A stretch of 64,000 nucleotides of DNA from Asticcacaulis tiandongensis. GTDB lineage: Bacteria; Pseudomonadota; Alphaproteobacteria; Caulobacterales; Caulobacteraceae. The stretch lies in NCBI RefSeq assembly GCF_006475605.1, contig NZ_SSBC01000019.1:310001-374000 (forward strand), in the 5' to 3' direction. The position numbers were made by a program, and so were the translations under genes. Below the pieces are notes generated by a model that was not told where the DNA came from, searched no databases, and saw only the letters and a list, made by a program, of their open reading frames with translations. This document shows positions 53,776-61,571 of this stretch, one piece after another (the first letter of the stretch is position 1; every line of letters starts with the position of its first letter).

Positions 53776-54602
53776 TTAAGGTGTTGTTTTCAATATTGTA
53801 TGGACTTCCGCGCTATCTCCGTATGCAGATTTAAGGCCGCGATACACCTCTGTGAGCACATTCTTTAAGCAGACGATTGAGTCATTGAAATAGGCGCTGT
53901 CGATTGGCAGCATATCGCCCCTTTTTGCGCGCGCTAGCGCGCCGGCTTTTCCAACGTAAATGTCGTTCGCCCTGCCGTCACCATGAACATAAATATCTCT
54001 TGTAGCCTTCAGCTCGACGTATTTGCCCCAAATTTCGTCTTTGATGGCGAAACCAAATATAGAGGCCATATAACCCTTTAATTGAGTCGGGGTGGCGTAG
54101 AGCGCATCACGAACGCGCTTCTCAGCCTTATCAGAAATTAAATCTCCAATTGATTTCGCTTCTATTACATCCTTTAAAACAATAGTCTTAATTTCGTCTT
54201 CGGCCGCCTGCTTTCCCTTTGCAGATGTAAGCAATTTGTGCGGATATGCTCTTATTATGATTGTAAGGCATGTCGATATTAGTCTTCAATTAAAGCGATC
54301 GAAAATACAAGCGATTGAACGTACTCCTTGGAAGAGATGCGCGCATCAACAAGTTCTATGATCGTACTTATATTACGTGAAAGTCCTACCGGATCTGCTT
54401 TAATGCTAGGCGCCAGAAGCCTGTAGCGCGTCTGCTTCTTAGCTTGGCGCGCCGCGAAGTCCGCCCGAATTGTCTGAAGCCCTTGGACTGCAAGCTGGCT
54501 TTCGATGAAAATATCATTCAGCTTTCGCAACGGCACATACCTTTGCGCTGCAAAAAGGGCATTATTTCTGGGCGCCTTTTTAGGCATACTCTTATTAGGC
54601 AT
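53776..54602 (-). pseudogene. HEPN-domain protein gene broken by a one-base frameshift
   Basis: Two adjacent frames belong to one gene. The first runs from ATG 54602 (GGAG upstream) to SIALIED and hits TAA at 54279. If one base is added in that codon, the frame continues as Y-ISTCLTIIIRAYPHKLL into the second frame, ending at 53776. The joined product is about 275 residues, mostly helical. The second part carries RDIYVH, an Arg-x4-His HEPN motif, in a context (LKATRDIYVHGDGRANDIY) like RiboL-PSP-HEPN proteins. HEPN proteins are often RNases or their partners in defence and toxin systems. Either the gene is dead or a base is missing in the assembly. Confidence 0.65.
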
Positions 54603-55076
54603 AATAAGTTTCTCCGGAGCCGGCTCAATGTCTGCGTTCACTCATTTCTGCCCTGAGTTGCTCCCTGTCGCTAGGCCCGAGTGCAAAAACAATCTGCATC
54701 AGAGGCGTCGCCCGTTTTCGGTTGAAGACTCTTTGGGGGCATTTGGATGGTTCAATCGTCATGTCGGCTTTGGGCCATTCGGCACTCTCGCGCCCATACC
54801 AAAACTCGATAAATGGCAAAACATATCCTAAGACCGGACATCGCACTCACTCGCCACGGAGCTTCACAACACTCCGATGACTGGCTAACTCGGTCAAAAG
54901 CAGGCACCCAATCGGGCGCTTACATTGAGAATTTCGGTTGAATTTTAAGGGGCGCAATAGCTACATTCACATCATTCTTGCAAGCTGACGGACACGTATA
55001 TAATTCAGCCGCCCCCTACCGTTTCAGAGGCATTTAGGTATGCTCCCGGAAGTACATTTGAGTCACGAAACGACGA
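54603..55076. other. Gene-poor stretch upstream of the DUF2971 gene
   Basis: About 470 bp without a supported gene. A leftward frame 54625-54846 (73 codons) has no recognisable family and I see no evidence that it is used. The right part presumably contains promoters for the HEPN gene (leftward) and the DUF2971 gene (rightward). I see no clear boxes or repeats. Confidence 0.4.
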
Positions 55077-55781
55077 ATGCAGAATGGAACTTATGAAATG
55101 GCTGCGGCCCTAAGGCGCTATACAAGTGTAAATGCCGTACTTGATACACTTCTCCACAGTCGGATTACTTTACTAAGCCCGAATAGTTGGGCGGATCAAA
55201 ATGATCGAGAAATGATGTCTTTGTATGGTGACTCGGTTCCCGGCCACAACGTTTTCGCCTTTTGCATGGCTGAGGGGAATGAAACAGCGCACCATTGGCA
55301 GGTATTTGCTGACGGGGGTTACGGCGCGTGCATAAAGTTCGACCAAGACCGGCTGTTATCTGCCATTCGTAATAATCAAAATGTCCGACACAGCCATGTC
55401 TCTTACGTTCAATGGCACGATCTGTCATCAGGGCACAACCCATCGGGCTTCCCCTTCATTAAGCGCTCAGTTTTTCGGTTCGAGAAAGAGTATAGGCTTG
55501 TGGCGACAGTACCCGCATCAGACTCTTCGCCTGAAGCTTACAATGTACCGATACCCATCTCGTGCATCACCAGCATTTACCTCAGCGGAGCAATCCCTGC
55601 GCCTCACTTCCAAACGCTCTACACGATAATTCGATCATTTCCAGGCTGTGGAAAATTGACATTACGACAGTCAGGGCTACTCCAAAATAAAAAATGGTCG
55701 GCATCCGTCCTAGCAAAATCTTCTTCTGAAAGAATGCAGTTGAAAGTTCACCACACACAACCCCAGGGGGAAGGTGATTGA
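55077..55781 (+). CDS. DUF2971 domain protein
   Basis: Two hundred and thirty-four residues. DUF2971 features: LRRYTSVNAVLDTLLHSRIT at the N-terminus, LLSPNSWADQNDREMM, and the core FAFCMAEGNETAHHWQVFAD followed by GGYGACIKFD. RFEKEYRLVA then lies near residue 133. The family occurs in defence islands and near phage genes, but its biochemical role is unknown to me. It faces the methyltransferase gene of the neighbouring operon with one base between their stops. It may be an accessory of that system or independent. Confidence 0.8.
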   Translation: MQNGTYEMAAALRRYTSVNAVLDTLLHSRITLLSPNSWADQNDREMMSLYGDSVPGHNVFAFCMAEGNETAHHWQVFADGGYGACIKFDQDRLLSAIRNNQNVRHSHVSYVQWHDLSSGHNPSGFPFIKRSVFRFEKEYRLVATVPASDSSPEAYNVPIPISCITSIYLSGAIPAPHFQTLYTIIRSFPGCGKLTLRQSGLLQNKKWSASVLAKSSSERMQLKVHHTQPQGEGD

Positions 55782-55782
55782 G

Positions 55783-57357
55783 CTAGGCGCCGTGGCGTAA
55801 TCTATGCGTCTGCATTTTTACGAGTATAGATCGAAAAAGACTCAAGTCATCTGCGTCAAATATCTTACTTTCCCTAAGCCACTCGTCACCTAAATCTAAT
55901 ATCCTCGATTGATCATTAAACGCAGCTAAAAAGGCTTCGTTCTTTGCAACGCTGGCCGATGAGTACACCAATGGCAACCGCCTGAACTCTTTTGGCGTCA
56001 ACTCAAGCACGCCTCCACCGTAAAATCGCCCTTCAATCTCACAAAATAGTAACGTCAATGAATTATAGAATGAAAAACATATGTTCTCCATCGTGTAACC
56101 TAGCTTAGGGTACACGTGATATGCAGTATCAGTAGAAAGAACGCCTGCTTTGTTCATGCATAACTTTGGAAGCTTGTGTGATCTTTTAAAAAACAACCCC
56201 GGAGCTTGCCGAACTACTGGAATTTTATACCACGGACGCCTGTGAAGAGACTTGTACCTTTTATCGATACCCAGGTCTTCGCCCATTGAGATATATGCAT
56301 AAGCATGACCATCAAGAGGTTTTCCGTCTGAGGCGCAAAAATCTATTAAGTAACAAGGATCACTCATTTCAAGTGATTGGAAGTCGTCACTTGAAAATAT
56401 AGGAAGCGATTTGACATATGCGCCCTTTTTTAGAATTGGCCGAGCCCAATCCTCTAATCCAAATCTAAAAACATCTTCCTTTCTCAATATGAAGAAATCA
56501 TTTGCAGCCGTAACAGTGCCTGCCGAGCTATCGCAATAGTCGCCAACCTTATTCAAATCGGCATACACCTTTGCTAAAAAATCTCTTTCATTGGCATCTA
56601 ATATAAATGAAATACTCTCCATGTTAGTTGACACAGAAGCCGCTTTGCACCTTGTGGCATCTTTATTCAAATTGTCTAAGCTAGAGACCTTGTGAAAATT
56701 CACACCAACCTTATCGGGAACAGCATTCGTAGCGACAAGAACTACTGCGTCCTGATCAATGCTTTTAAAGGCTTTCTCTTCAGGCACGTATATATCGATT
56801 TGCTTGAACCGCGCAGCAAGCCACCCCCTTAAAAATTCAGCGTAGTTTACCGTGATGAGCTCGTAAGGAACGACAAAAGCCAAGGTCCCCTTAGGTGAAA
56901 GCATGCCCACGGCTGCAACCACAAAAGCAACCCAAGCGTTTTTTAAATGGGTAATTGGGTACTCGGATCTAACCGACAGCGCCTCCACGCCGAGCTTCAC
57001 GGTAGCTGAAAAGTTATGCTTGCGAACATATGGAGGGTTGCCGATTACGAGGTCGAACCGCACGTCCGCCGCCTCTTGGGCGAACGACAAGAAATCCGAT
57101 TGCACATAATTGGCGGCGGGTAGATTTTGGCGCGCCGCGTTCAGCGCGACACCATCAATATCTACGCCCGTCACAGCGGCGCTGGTAAAGCGACACTGTG
57201 AACTTCTTAAAAAAACGCCATCTCCGCAGCTTGGCTCAAGGATGCTGGCAACGCGTCCAGGCAAAGCACTGCAGATGCGTGCGATCTCATCGGCTACGCT
57301 TTGGGGTGTATAAACTACGCCATGCGTCCGCCGCGTGCTTCGGTCAGGCGTCAACAA
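55783..57357 (-). CDS. Gamma-class N6-adenine DNA methyltransferase (TaqI/Eco57I-like)
   Basis: A 524-residue protein from a TTG start that follows AGGGA at good spacing, inside the last codons of the HNH gene (14-nt overlap). Motif X/I region: VVYTPQSVADEI and ILEPSCGDGVFL (39-50). VTGVDIDGVAL near 63 is the SAM acid. Catalytic motif IV is NPPY (107-110) followed by VRK. The C-terminal half (about 280-500) is a TaqI-like target-recognition domain with YKIPVVRQAPGLFFK and GGGVLELTPKEFRRLPLVY. No nuclease domain is fused; the adjacent HNH protein could be the endonuclease. Confidence 0.88.
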   Translation of the reverse strand: MLTPDRSTRRTHGVVYTPQSVADEIARICSALPGRVASILEPSCGDGVFLRSSQCRFTSAAVTGVDIDGVALNAARQNLPAANYVQSDFLSFAQEAADVRFDLVIGNPPYVRKHNFSATVKLGVEALSVRSEYPITHLKNAWVAFVVAAVGMLSPKGTLAFVVPYELITVNYAEFLRGWLAARFKQIDIYVPEEKAFKSIDQDAVVLVATNAVPDKVGVNFHKVSSLDNLNKDATRCKAASVSTNMESISFILDANERDFLAKVYADLNKVGDYCDSSAGTVTAANDFFILRKEDVFRFGLEDWARPILKKGAYVKSLPIFSSDDFQSLEMSDPCYLIDFCASDGKPLDGHAYAYISMGEDLGIDKRYKSLHRRPWYKIPVVRQAPGLFFKRSHKLPKLCMNKAGVLSTDTAYHVYPKLGYTMENICFSFYNSLTLLFCEIEGRFYGGGVLELTPKEFRRLPLVYSSASVAKNEAFLAAFNDQSRILDLGDEWLRESKIFDADDLSLFRSILVKMQTHRLRHGA

Positions 57358-57931
57358 TCTGATCCCTGAATTTATCGTATAGGATTGTCAACTCGTCGAT
57401 CGCCTCAAGCAGCTGAAGGTAGCTGGAATCTTTAGCGGATAACCCGCTTTTTACCGCGCGTAAATTATCCCTAAGCTCTCGAATTTTTTTCGATTGCCAC
57501 ACAAACTGATGGCGAATGAGATTCAGCTTCAAATGTTTGATCATATACGCACCAACAGGAGTGCGGGGAAGGAACCGACCATCGGCCGACCGATCTAGAT
57601 GTATTTCATATTCGACCGAACAAGGGTCGACAAAACCCTCGATGTCGTTGTGGGAGATTGATGCATCGCTGCCAATCCATGTGTTTGACTTTGAACGATT
57701 ACAGAACGGGCAAGCGTATATCAGATTTGAATAGGCAATCTTTAAGAGGGGGAATTTTGAGTGCGGAGCGAAGTGCTCCACGTGATAGACTGACTTCCCC
57801 CCCAGAAATGAGTCCGGTGTGTCGCAGTACCCACACGCTTTATCGAAATCTATCCTCAAAGTGGGCTTATATGCCGCGTAGGCAGATCTGATCTCCGGAG
57901 CAGACCGAACAGGAACCCTATCTCTCAGCAT
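57344..57931 (-). CDS. HNH endonuclease
   Basis: The frame opens at 57967, but ATG 57931, just after the receiver gene's stop, gives 195 residues. The zinc-supported HNH core is clear: CGYC (33-36), YHVEHFAPHSKFP (catalytic His in HVEH, 50-53), Asn in YSNLIYACPFCNRSKSN and the second CxxC (74-77). The C-terminal part is helical (LKLNLIRHQFVWQSKKIREL). Such enzymes nick or cut DNA with a divalent metal. It sits between a receiver gene and an adenine methyltransferase gene, which suggests a restriction-type effector. Confidence 0.88.
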   Translation of the reverse strand: MLRDRVPVRSAPEIRSAYAAYKPTLRIDFDKACGYCDTPDSFLGGKSVYHVEHFAPHSKFPLLKIAYSNLIYACPFCNRSKSNTWIGSDASISHNDIEGFVDPCSVEYEIHLDRSADGRFLPRTPVGAYMIKHLKLNLIRHQFVWQSKKIRELRDNLRAVKSGLSAKDSSYLQLLEAIDELTILYDKFRDQIVDA

Positions 57932-57938
57932 CTTGCAC

Positions 57939-58610
57939 CTAATTTCCGCTCTTATTCTTGATTTCAACCTCTAACCTGCCAAGCAACTCTTCGGCTTTTT
58001 GCAGTATAGAATTGAAAGGAGCTAATGCACTTTCCTTCAATAAACGCGGCACAGCGTCATTTTTGCTCATAGCTGCTTCAAGAAAATCATCAAGATCCAA
58101 GGCTTCTTGCAGCTCGTCAGCAGTGAGTGCGCGCTCTGCAGATAGATTTTGCAGCCCAATCAACCGTTCTGCCTTGGTTTGGATCGTGGTTTGGTGCTCG
58201 TCGATTTTAGCTTTAACCCGCGTAAAAAACGGCAGTTCTGTTTTGGGCTTGCCGTTCTCATCCGGCTCTAAATCGGATTTCGGGAAGATCACATTTACAT
58301 CGATGTTATGGTTTAGAGCTTCTCCAACATAGTTGGTCATCAAGAAGCAAGGATACCCTTCGTATCGATCTTGGAATTCCCGAACTAAATCCAAGCCATC
58401 GTACTGGATACCTGTTTTCTTATCTCCCAACTTATAGTCCGAAATAACAACTTGGCACTTTGATTCTACTATATACTCGATCATTTCTTCCATATTTTTT
58501 AAAGGAAGAATTGTTGACACTTCGCTTTTGGAAAAATGGCCCGACCGGTATGCGGCTCGGATTACCCGATTTCCTTCCGCAGGCTCCTCATCAATGTACA
58601 GAAGGTTCAT
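57939..58610 (-). CDS. Receiver-domain protein with helical C-terminal extension
   Basis: The frame opens at 58658. ATG 58610 (or 58616) starts the protein just before the receiver strand; 223 residues from 58610. All receiver residues are present: acid pair Asp7-Glu8 (YIDEE), phospho-acceptor Asp58 (VVISDYKLG), Thr92 (FLMTNY) and Lys111 (IFPKSDL). The C-terminal 100 residues are helical and charged, without a DNA-binding motif, and may contact the HNH or kinase protein. The start overlaps the kinase gene by 20 nt, so the two are co-translated and likely partners. No known output domain is seen. Confidence 0.82.
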   Translation of the reverse strand: MNLLYIDEEPAEGNRVIRAAYRSGHFSKSEVSTILPLKNMEEMIEYIVESKCQVVISDYKLGDKKTGIQYDGLDLVREFQDRYEGYPCFLMTNYVGEALNHNIDVNVIFPKSDLEPDENGKPKTELPFFTRVKAKIDEHQTTIQTKAERLIGLQNLSAERALTADELQEALDLDDFLEAAMSKNDAVPRLLKESALAPFNSILQKAEELLGRLEVEIKNKSGN

Positions 58611-61194
58611 TTTCATCAACTCTAGAAATAGGTAGGCGAATCTCGATCCCAAATCCATGCCCTAACGGATTTCGCACATCTGCTGAGCCGCCATTACTAC
58701 GAACGATCGATTCAAGAATCCACATGCCCAACCCCGTTCCGATCGCGTTGCCGGATGAATCCTTTTTTGTAGTCACAGCAAATTCAAAAATATCGTTTGG
58801 CTTGCCGATAGTTAGATCAAGCCCAGGACCGTTATCAGTGTAGTCAATTTGCAATTCTCCCTTAACATTCACAATCGATTCAATAGTTATAAGGCGGGGA
58901 GTGTCCAAAACCGAGTCGGTAAACGCCTCAATGGAGTTAAGGATCAAATTGTTAAAAATACTATCAATATCTATCTCATATGCGAGTACATTGGGCGAAG
59001 GAGAAACATTCAGATCCAACTTGAGTTCAATTTCACGAGGCAGGAGAAACCCCTTCCAATAATTAGCCAAGGTGTTGATGTGGGCCTGTATATCTATATG
59101 CTTCCGACGTCGCCGTTCGGGCCTCACGGAATTCAGCGCAAAGCTAAACCACTGCTTTACCTTTCTGTCTTCTTCTGCCCACTCGTCGAGCATTATGTAT
59201 GGGTTGAAGGCATCTTGTTCGAGAGCAGCCGTTTCTCTTGAAATGTAATCACCCAAGATTCCCGCCATCTCGATTGCACGTGTTCCCATGGCATTCTGGA
59301 GTTGGCCCATCTCATGTGAAAAGGATACAAGTACAGTCCCCAAAGTGGCTAGCGAGCGCAGCATCACCTGCTCTTCCCGAAGGTCGCGAATTTCAGCTTG
59401 CTGCACCTTGACGGTCTTGCTTAGCGTCAGGGCTTCTTCTTGTGCGGTTGGCGGCAAGGCTAGCGGCAAGGATTGCAGTTTACTGCCCTTCTGAGCCGAC
59501 TCTTTGGCGGCCTCTCTGACCAACTTTTCTGCTATCTTTTCCCCCTTCAGTCGCGTCAGCTCGTCTTCATCAAGTTCTTTGAACAACTCAAGCAAATTGA
59601 ATAAAATCGTACTGCGATCTCGCTCGAACTCGCGAATTGAACGGAGCAGCAAGTCAATAAACACTTCAAATTCAGGGCTCTCGACAATTGCTTCACGGTT
59701 CGACTGATCGCCAAGGGCCGCATTTGCTTGTCTCGAAATTTTTACCGTACCAGAAATGTTTTGCGGTGAAACTGGCCAGCTTTTCCGGGAGGGCTGAACG
59801 GGGTTTGCGGCACGTCTCTGCCCTAAGCCGAGCCAGTCGAAAGCTCGACTTCCAACCTCGCCATAAGGGCGGACGAAGAAATTGTCTCTATAGATCTTTA
59901 TACCCGCGAAGCGATCCATCCAATCCTTTCGAGGGCCCGGATTGAACGACCGATAAGGATACTTGCGCTGGTCGTCTCCTGAGCCTAGCGAAAGCTTATA
60001 GAAACGAAATACAGCCGAAAATGGACCAAGTATTTTAGCGGTGGAAATAGCCTTTATATTTTTAGGGCCAAATATCTGCTCGAGGGTCTTTGTGTACGTT
60101 ATAGATTTCTTTCCAAATGACGCTTTGTCAAATGGAAACACTTTCATTTCTTCTCTTAAAAAGAGCTCGGATGGAAATTCACTTACATTAAGCTCATTAC
60201 GCCAGATTGTATAGGTCGCCACACCCTCTTCAGAGAACTCAACTTCTAACTTATAGTCGTAGTCCTCTAGGACTTCAGAAAATATCTCAATATCAGTTGA
60301 GGGCGAACTATCATCGTAGACAACGATCTTGAAGGACGATTGCTCATCTGGTGGCACGAGGGATGAGAGCGCGCGCCGAAGTCTGCTGGTTGCTTCAGCC
60401 GCCCACGCATCTCGTAAGCCAGAAATTCTAATGCAGGTGCCAGTGTCCCACTTGAAACTCTCTATCTCGCCCTCTTTTATGGGTTCGTCGCTTTTTTTTG
60501 GCCTCGGCTGCAAGACTGAGCTGATTTCCTTTATACTCAGCAGCTCAGTAACATCTGATTGGAAATCGGCTGTGCCTTCGTCCAGCGTTGCCTTAACCTG
60601 ATCTAAGACCGCGTTTTCATCCTCGAACGCGCGCCAATCCACTCGCCAGGTCAACGTTACATCGCTTCCATCCGATGTAAGACTTTTTGAACTTAGCTTG
60701 CAGGTTTCACCAAGCCTATCCAATGCAAATCGACCAATACCCTTTGCCCCGGTACGAGTTCGACCGGCGGCCGACAGCACATTTTGCTCCTTGAAATTTG
60801 TCCCGATAACCATCCAGTTCTTTTCAATGGCATCGGAAGACATTCCCGCACCGTTGTCTAATATCCAAAGGTCTCGTATACGCAAAATGTCAGAATTTAT
60901 TTTCCCGCCACTCTCTTCATTAAAATCACCGACTAAATTGTACCTAATACCGTCCTTATGATAAATTTGGCTAGCGTCATTAACGATGGCGAGTAGCTCG
61001 TTATATTCAGACTCAGAGATGCTTAGGGGAAGTGTGGTGTAGCGTTTTCGAAACGCGATCACACACACTCGTGCGTCTGCATCGTAAGAATTCTTGACCA
61101 GTTCGGAAACCGCCGCGTCCGCTGTTGACACATTTTCACGGCCAATGAGACGAGCCGTCTTAGCAGACACTTTGAATGAAAGTTGTTTAGTCAT
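58591..61194 (-). CDS. Soluble double-GHKL ATPase/histidine-kinase-like protein
   Basis: Eight hundred and sixty-seven residues, no transmembrane segment. The N-terminal GHKL ATPase is of MutL/Hsp90/MORC type: N box VSELVKNSYDADA (E31, N35, D38), DNGAGM (113-118), and GAKGIGRFALDRLGE (149 on). A middle region of about 300 residues is followed by a coiled coil (about 540-610). The second module is kinase-like: phospho-acceptor-type helix with FSHEMGQ (His near 627), N box NNLILNSIEAF near 748, DNGPGLD near 787 and GTGLGMWIL near 819. It is the first gene of the four-gene operon, followed by a complete receiver, so it is probably the sensor. Confidence 0.85.
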   Translation of the reverse strand: MTKQLSFKVSAKTARLIGRENVSTADAAVSELVKNSYDADARVCVIAFRKRYTTLPLSISESEYNELLAIVNDASQIYHKDGIRYNLVGDFNEESGGKINSDILRIRDLWILDNGAGMSSDAIEKNWMVIGTNFKEQNVLSAAGRTRTGAKGIGRFALDRLGETCKLSSKSLTSDGSDVTLTWRVDWRAFEDENAVLDQVKATLDEGTADFQSDVTELLSIKEISSVLQPRPKKSDEPIKEGEIESFKWDTGTCIRISGLRDAWAAEATSRLRRALSSLVPPDEQSSFKIVVYDDSSPSTDIEIFSEVLEDYDYKLEVEFSEEGVATYTIWRNELNVSEFPSELFLREEMKVFPFDKASFGKKSITYTKTLEQIFGPKNIKAISTAKILGPFSAVFRFYKLSLGSGDDQRKYPYRSFNPGPRKDWMDRFAGIKIYRDNFFVRPYGEVGSRAFDWLGLGQRRAANPVQPSRKSWPVSPQNISGTVKISRQANAALGDQSNREAIVESPEFEVFIDLLLRSIREFERDRSTILFNLLELFKELDEDELTRLKGEKIAEKLVREAAKESAQKGSKLQSLPLALPPTAQEEALTLSKTVKVQQAEIRDLREEQVMLRSLATLGTVLVSFSHEMGQLQNAMGTRAIEMAGILGDYISRETAALEQDAFNPYIMLDEWAEEDRKVKQWFSFALNSVRPERRRRKHIDIQAHINTLANYWKGFLLPREIELKLDLNVSPSPNVLAYEIDIDSIFNNLILNSIEAFTDSVLDTPRLITIESIVNVKGELQIDYTDNGPGLDLTIGKPNDIFEFAVTTKKDSSGNAIGTGLGMWILESIVRSNGGSADVRNPLGHGFGIEIRLPISRVDENEPSVH

Positions 61195-61571
61195 AATTTT
61201 ATCTCACGGTTGACGAACCGTATCGGATTCTTCGCACCCTGTAACGAGAAAACATCTTTGATTCTAAGCGGACAGATAGCAGTACGAACGTTCGAAATGC
61301 GCACAGCTCTCTAAATGTCTGCTTTTAAAATTTTCTTTGACGGCGAAAGTCTGCAAAGGGCCAACTACGGAAAAACCCGTTTCGATGCCACCAACACGAA
61401 GAGTTTAACTATGTACCTTGAATAGGTTCCAGAAACGATCGAGGCACTCTCGATAAAGTGCAATCTTAAAGATCAGAGTTCCGCTTCCTGAAGCCCAGAC
61501 GTCATACCCCTCATGAACGCACTTATTCCCTATTTGGATCGGGGAATAACAAGAAATGAAGGGCGGATGAT
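61195..61571. other. Intergenic region at the right end of the island
   Basis: A 377-bp divergent gap between the kinase operon and the PL11 gene. It holds the expected promoters of both. The AT-rich character of the island fades inside it, so the boundary probably lies here. Apart from the dyad at 61523-61549 I see no repeat, tRNA or attachment-like duplication of the sequence near 47.8 kb. Confidence 0.5.
61523..61549. promoter_or_regulatory. Inverted repeat TTATTCCC/GGGAATAA before the PL11 gene
   Basis: Eight-base perfect arms (61523-61530 and 61542-61549) with an 11-bp spacer, 22 bp before the PL11 start codon. Suits an operator that represses the lyase gene, but could also be a leader hairpin. 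Confidence 0.45.

Noticed and set aside
54625-54846. Leftward 73-codon frame next to the HEPN gene start
   Set aside because: No recognisable domain or RBS. It might be a gene remnant, but nothing supports it.
55783-61194. Identification of the operon as the known Detocs system
   Set aside because: Shared logic (kinase plus receiver) but different kinase architecture and different effectors (HNH and methyltransferase), so I do not equate them.
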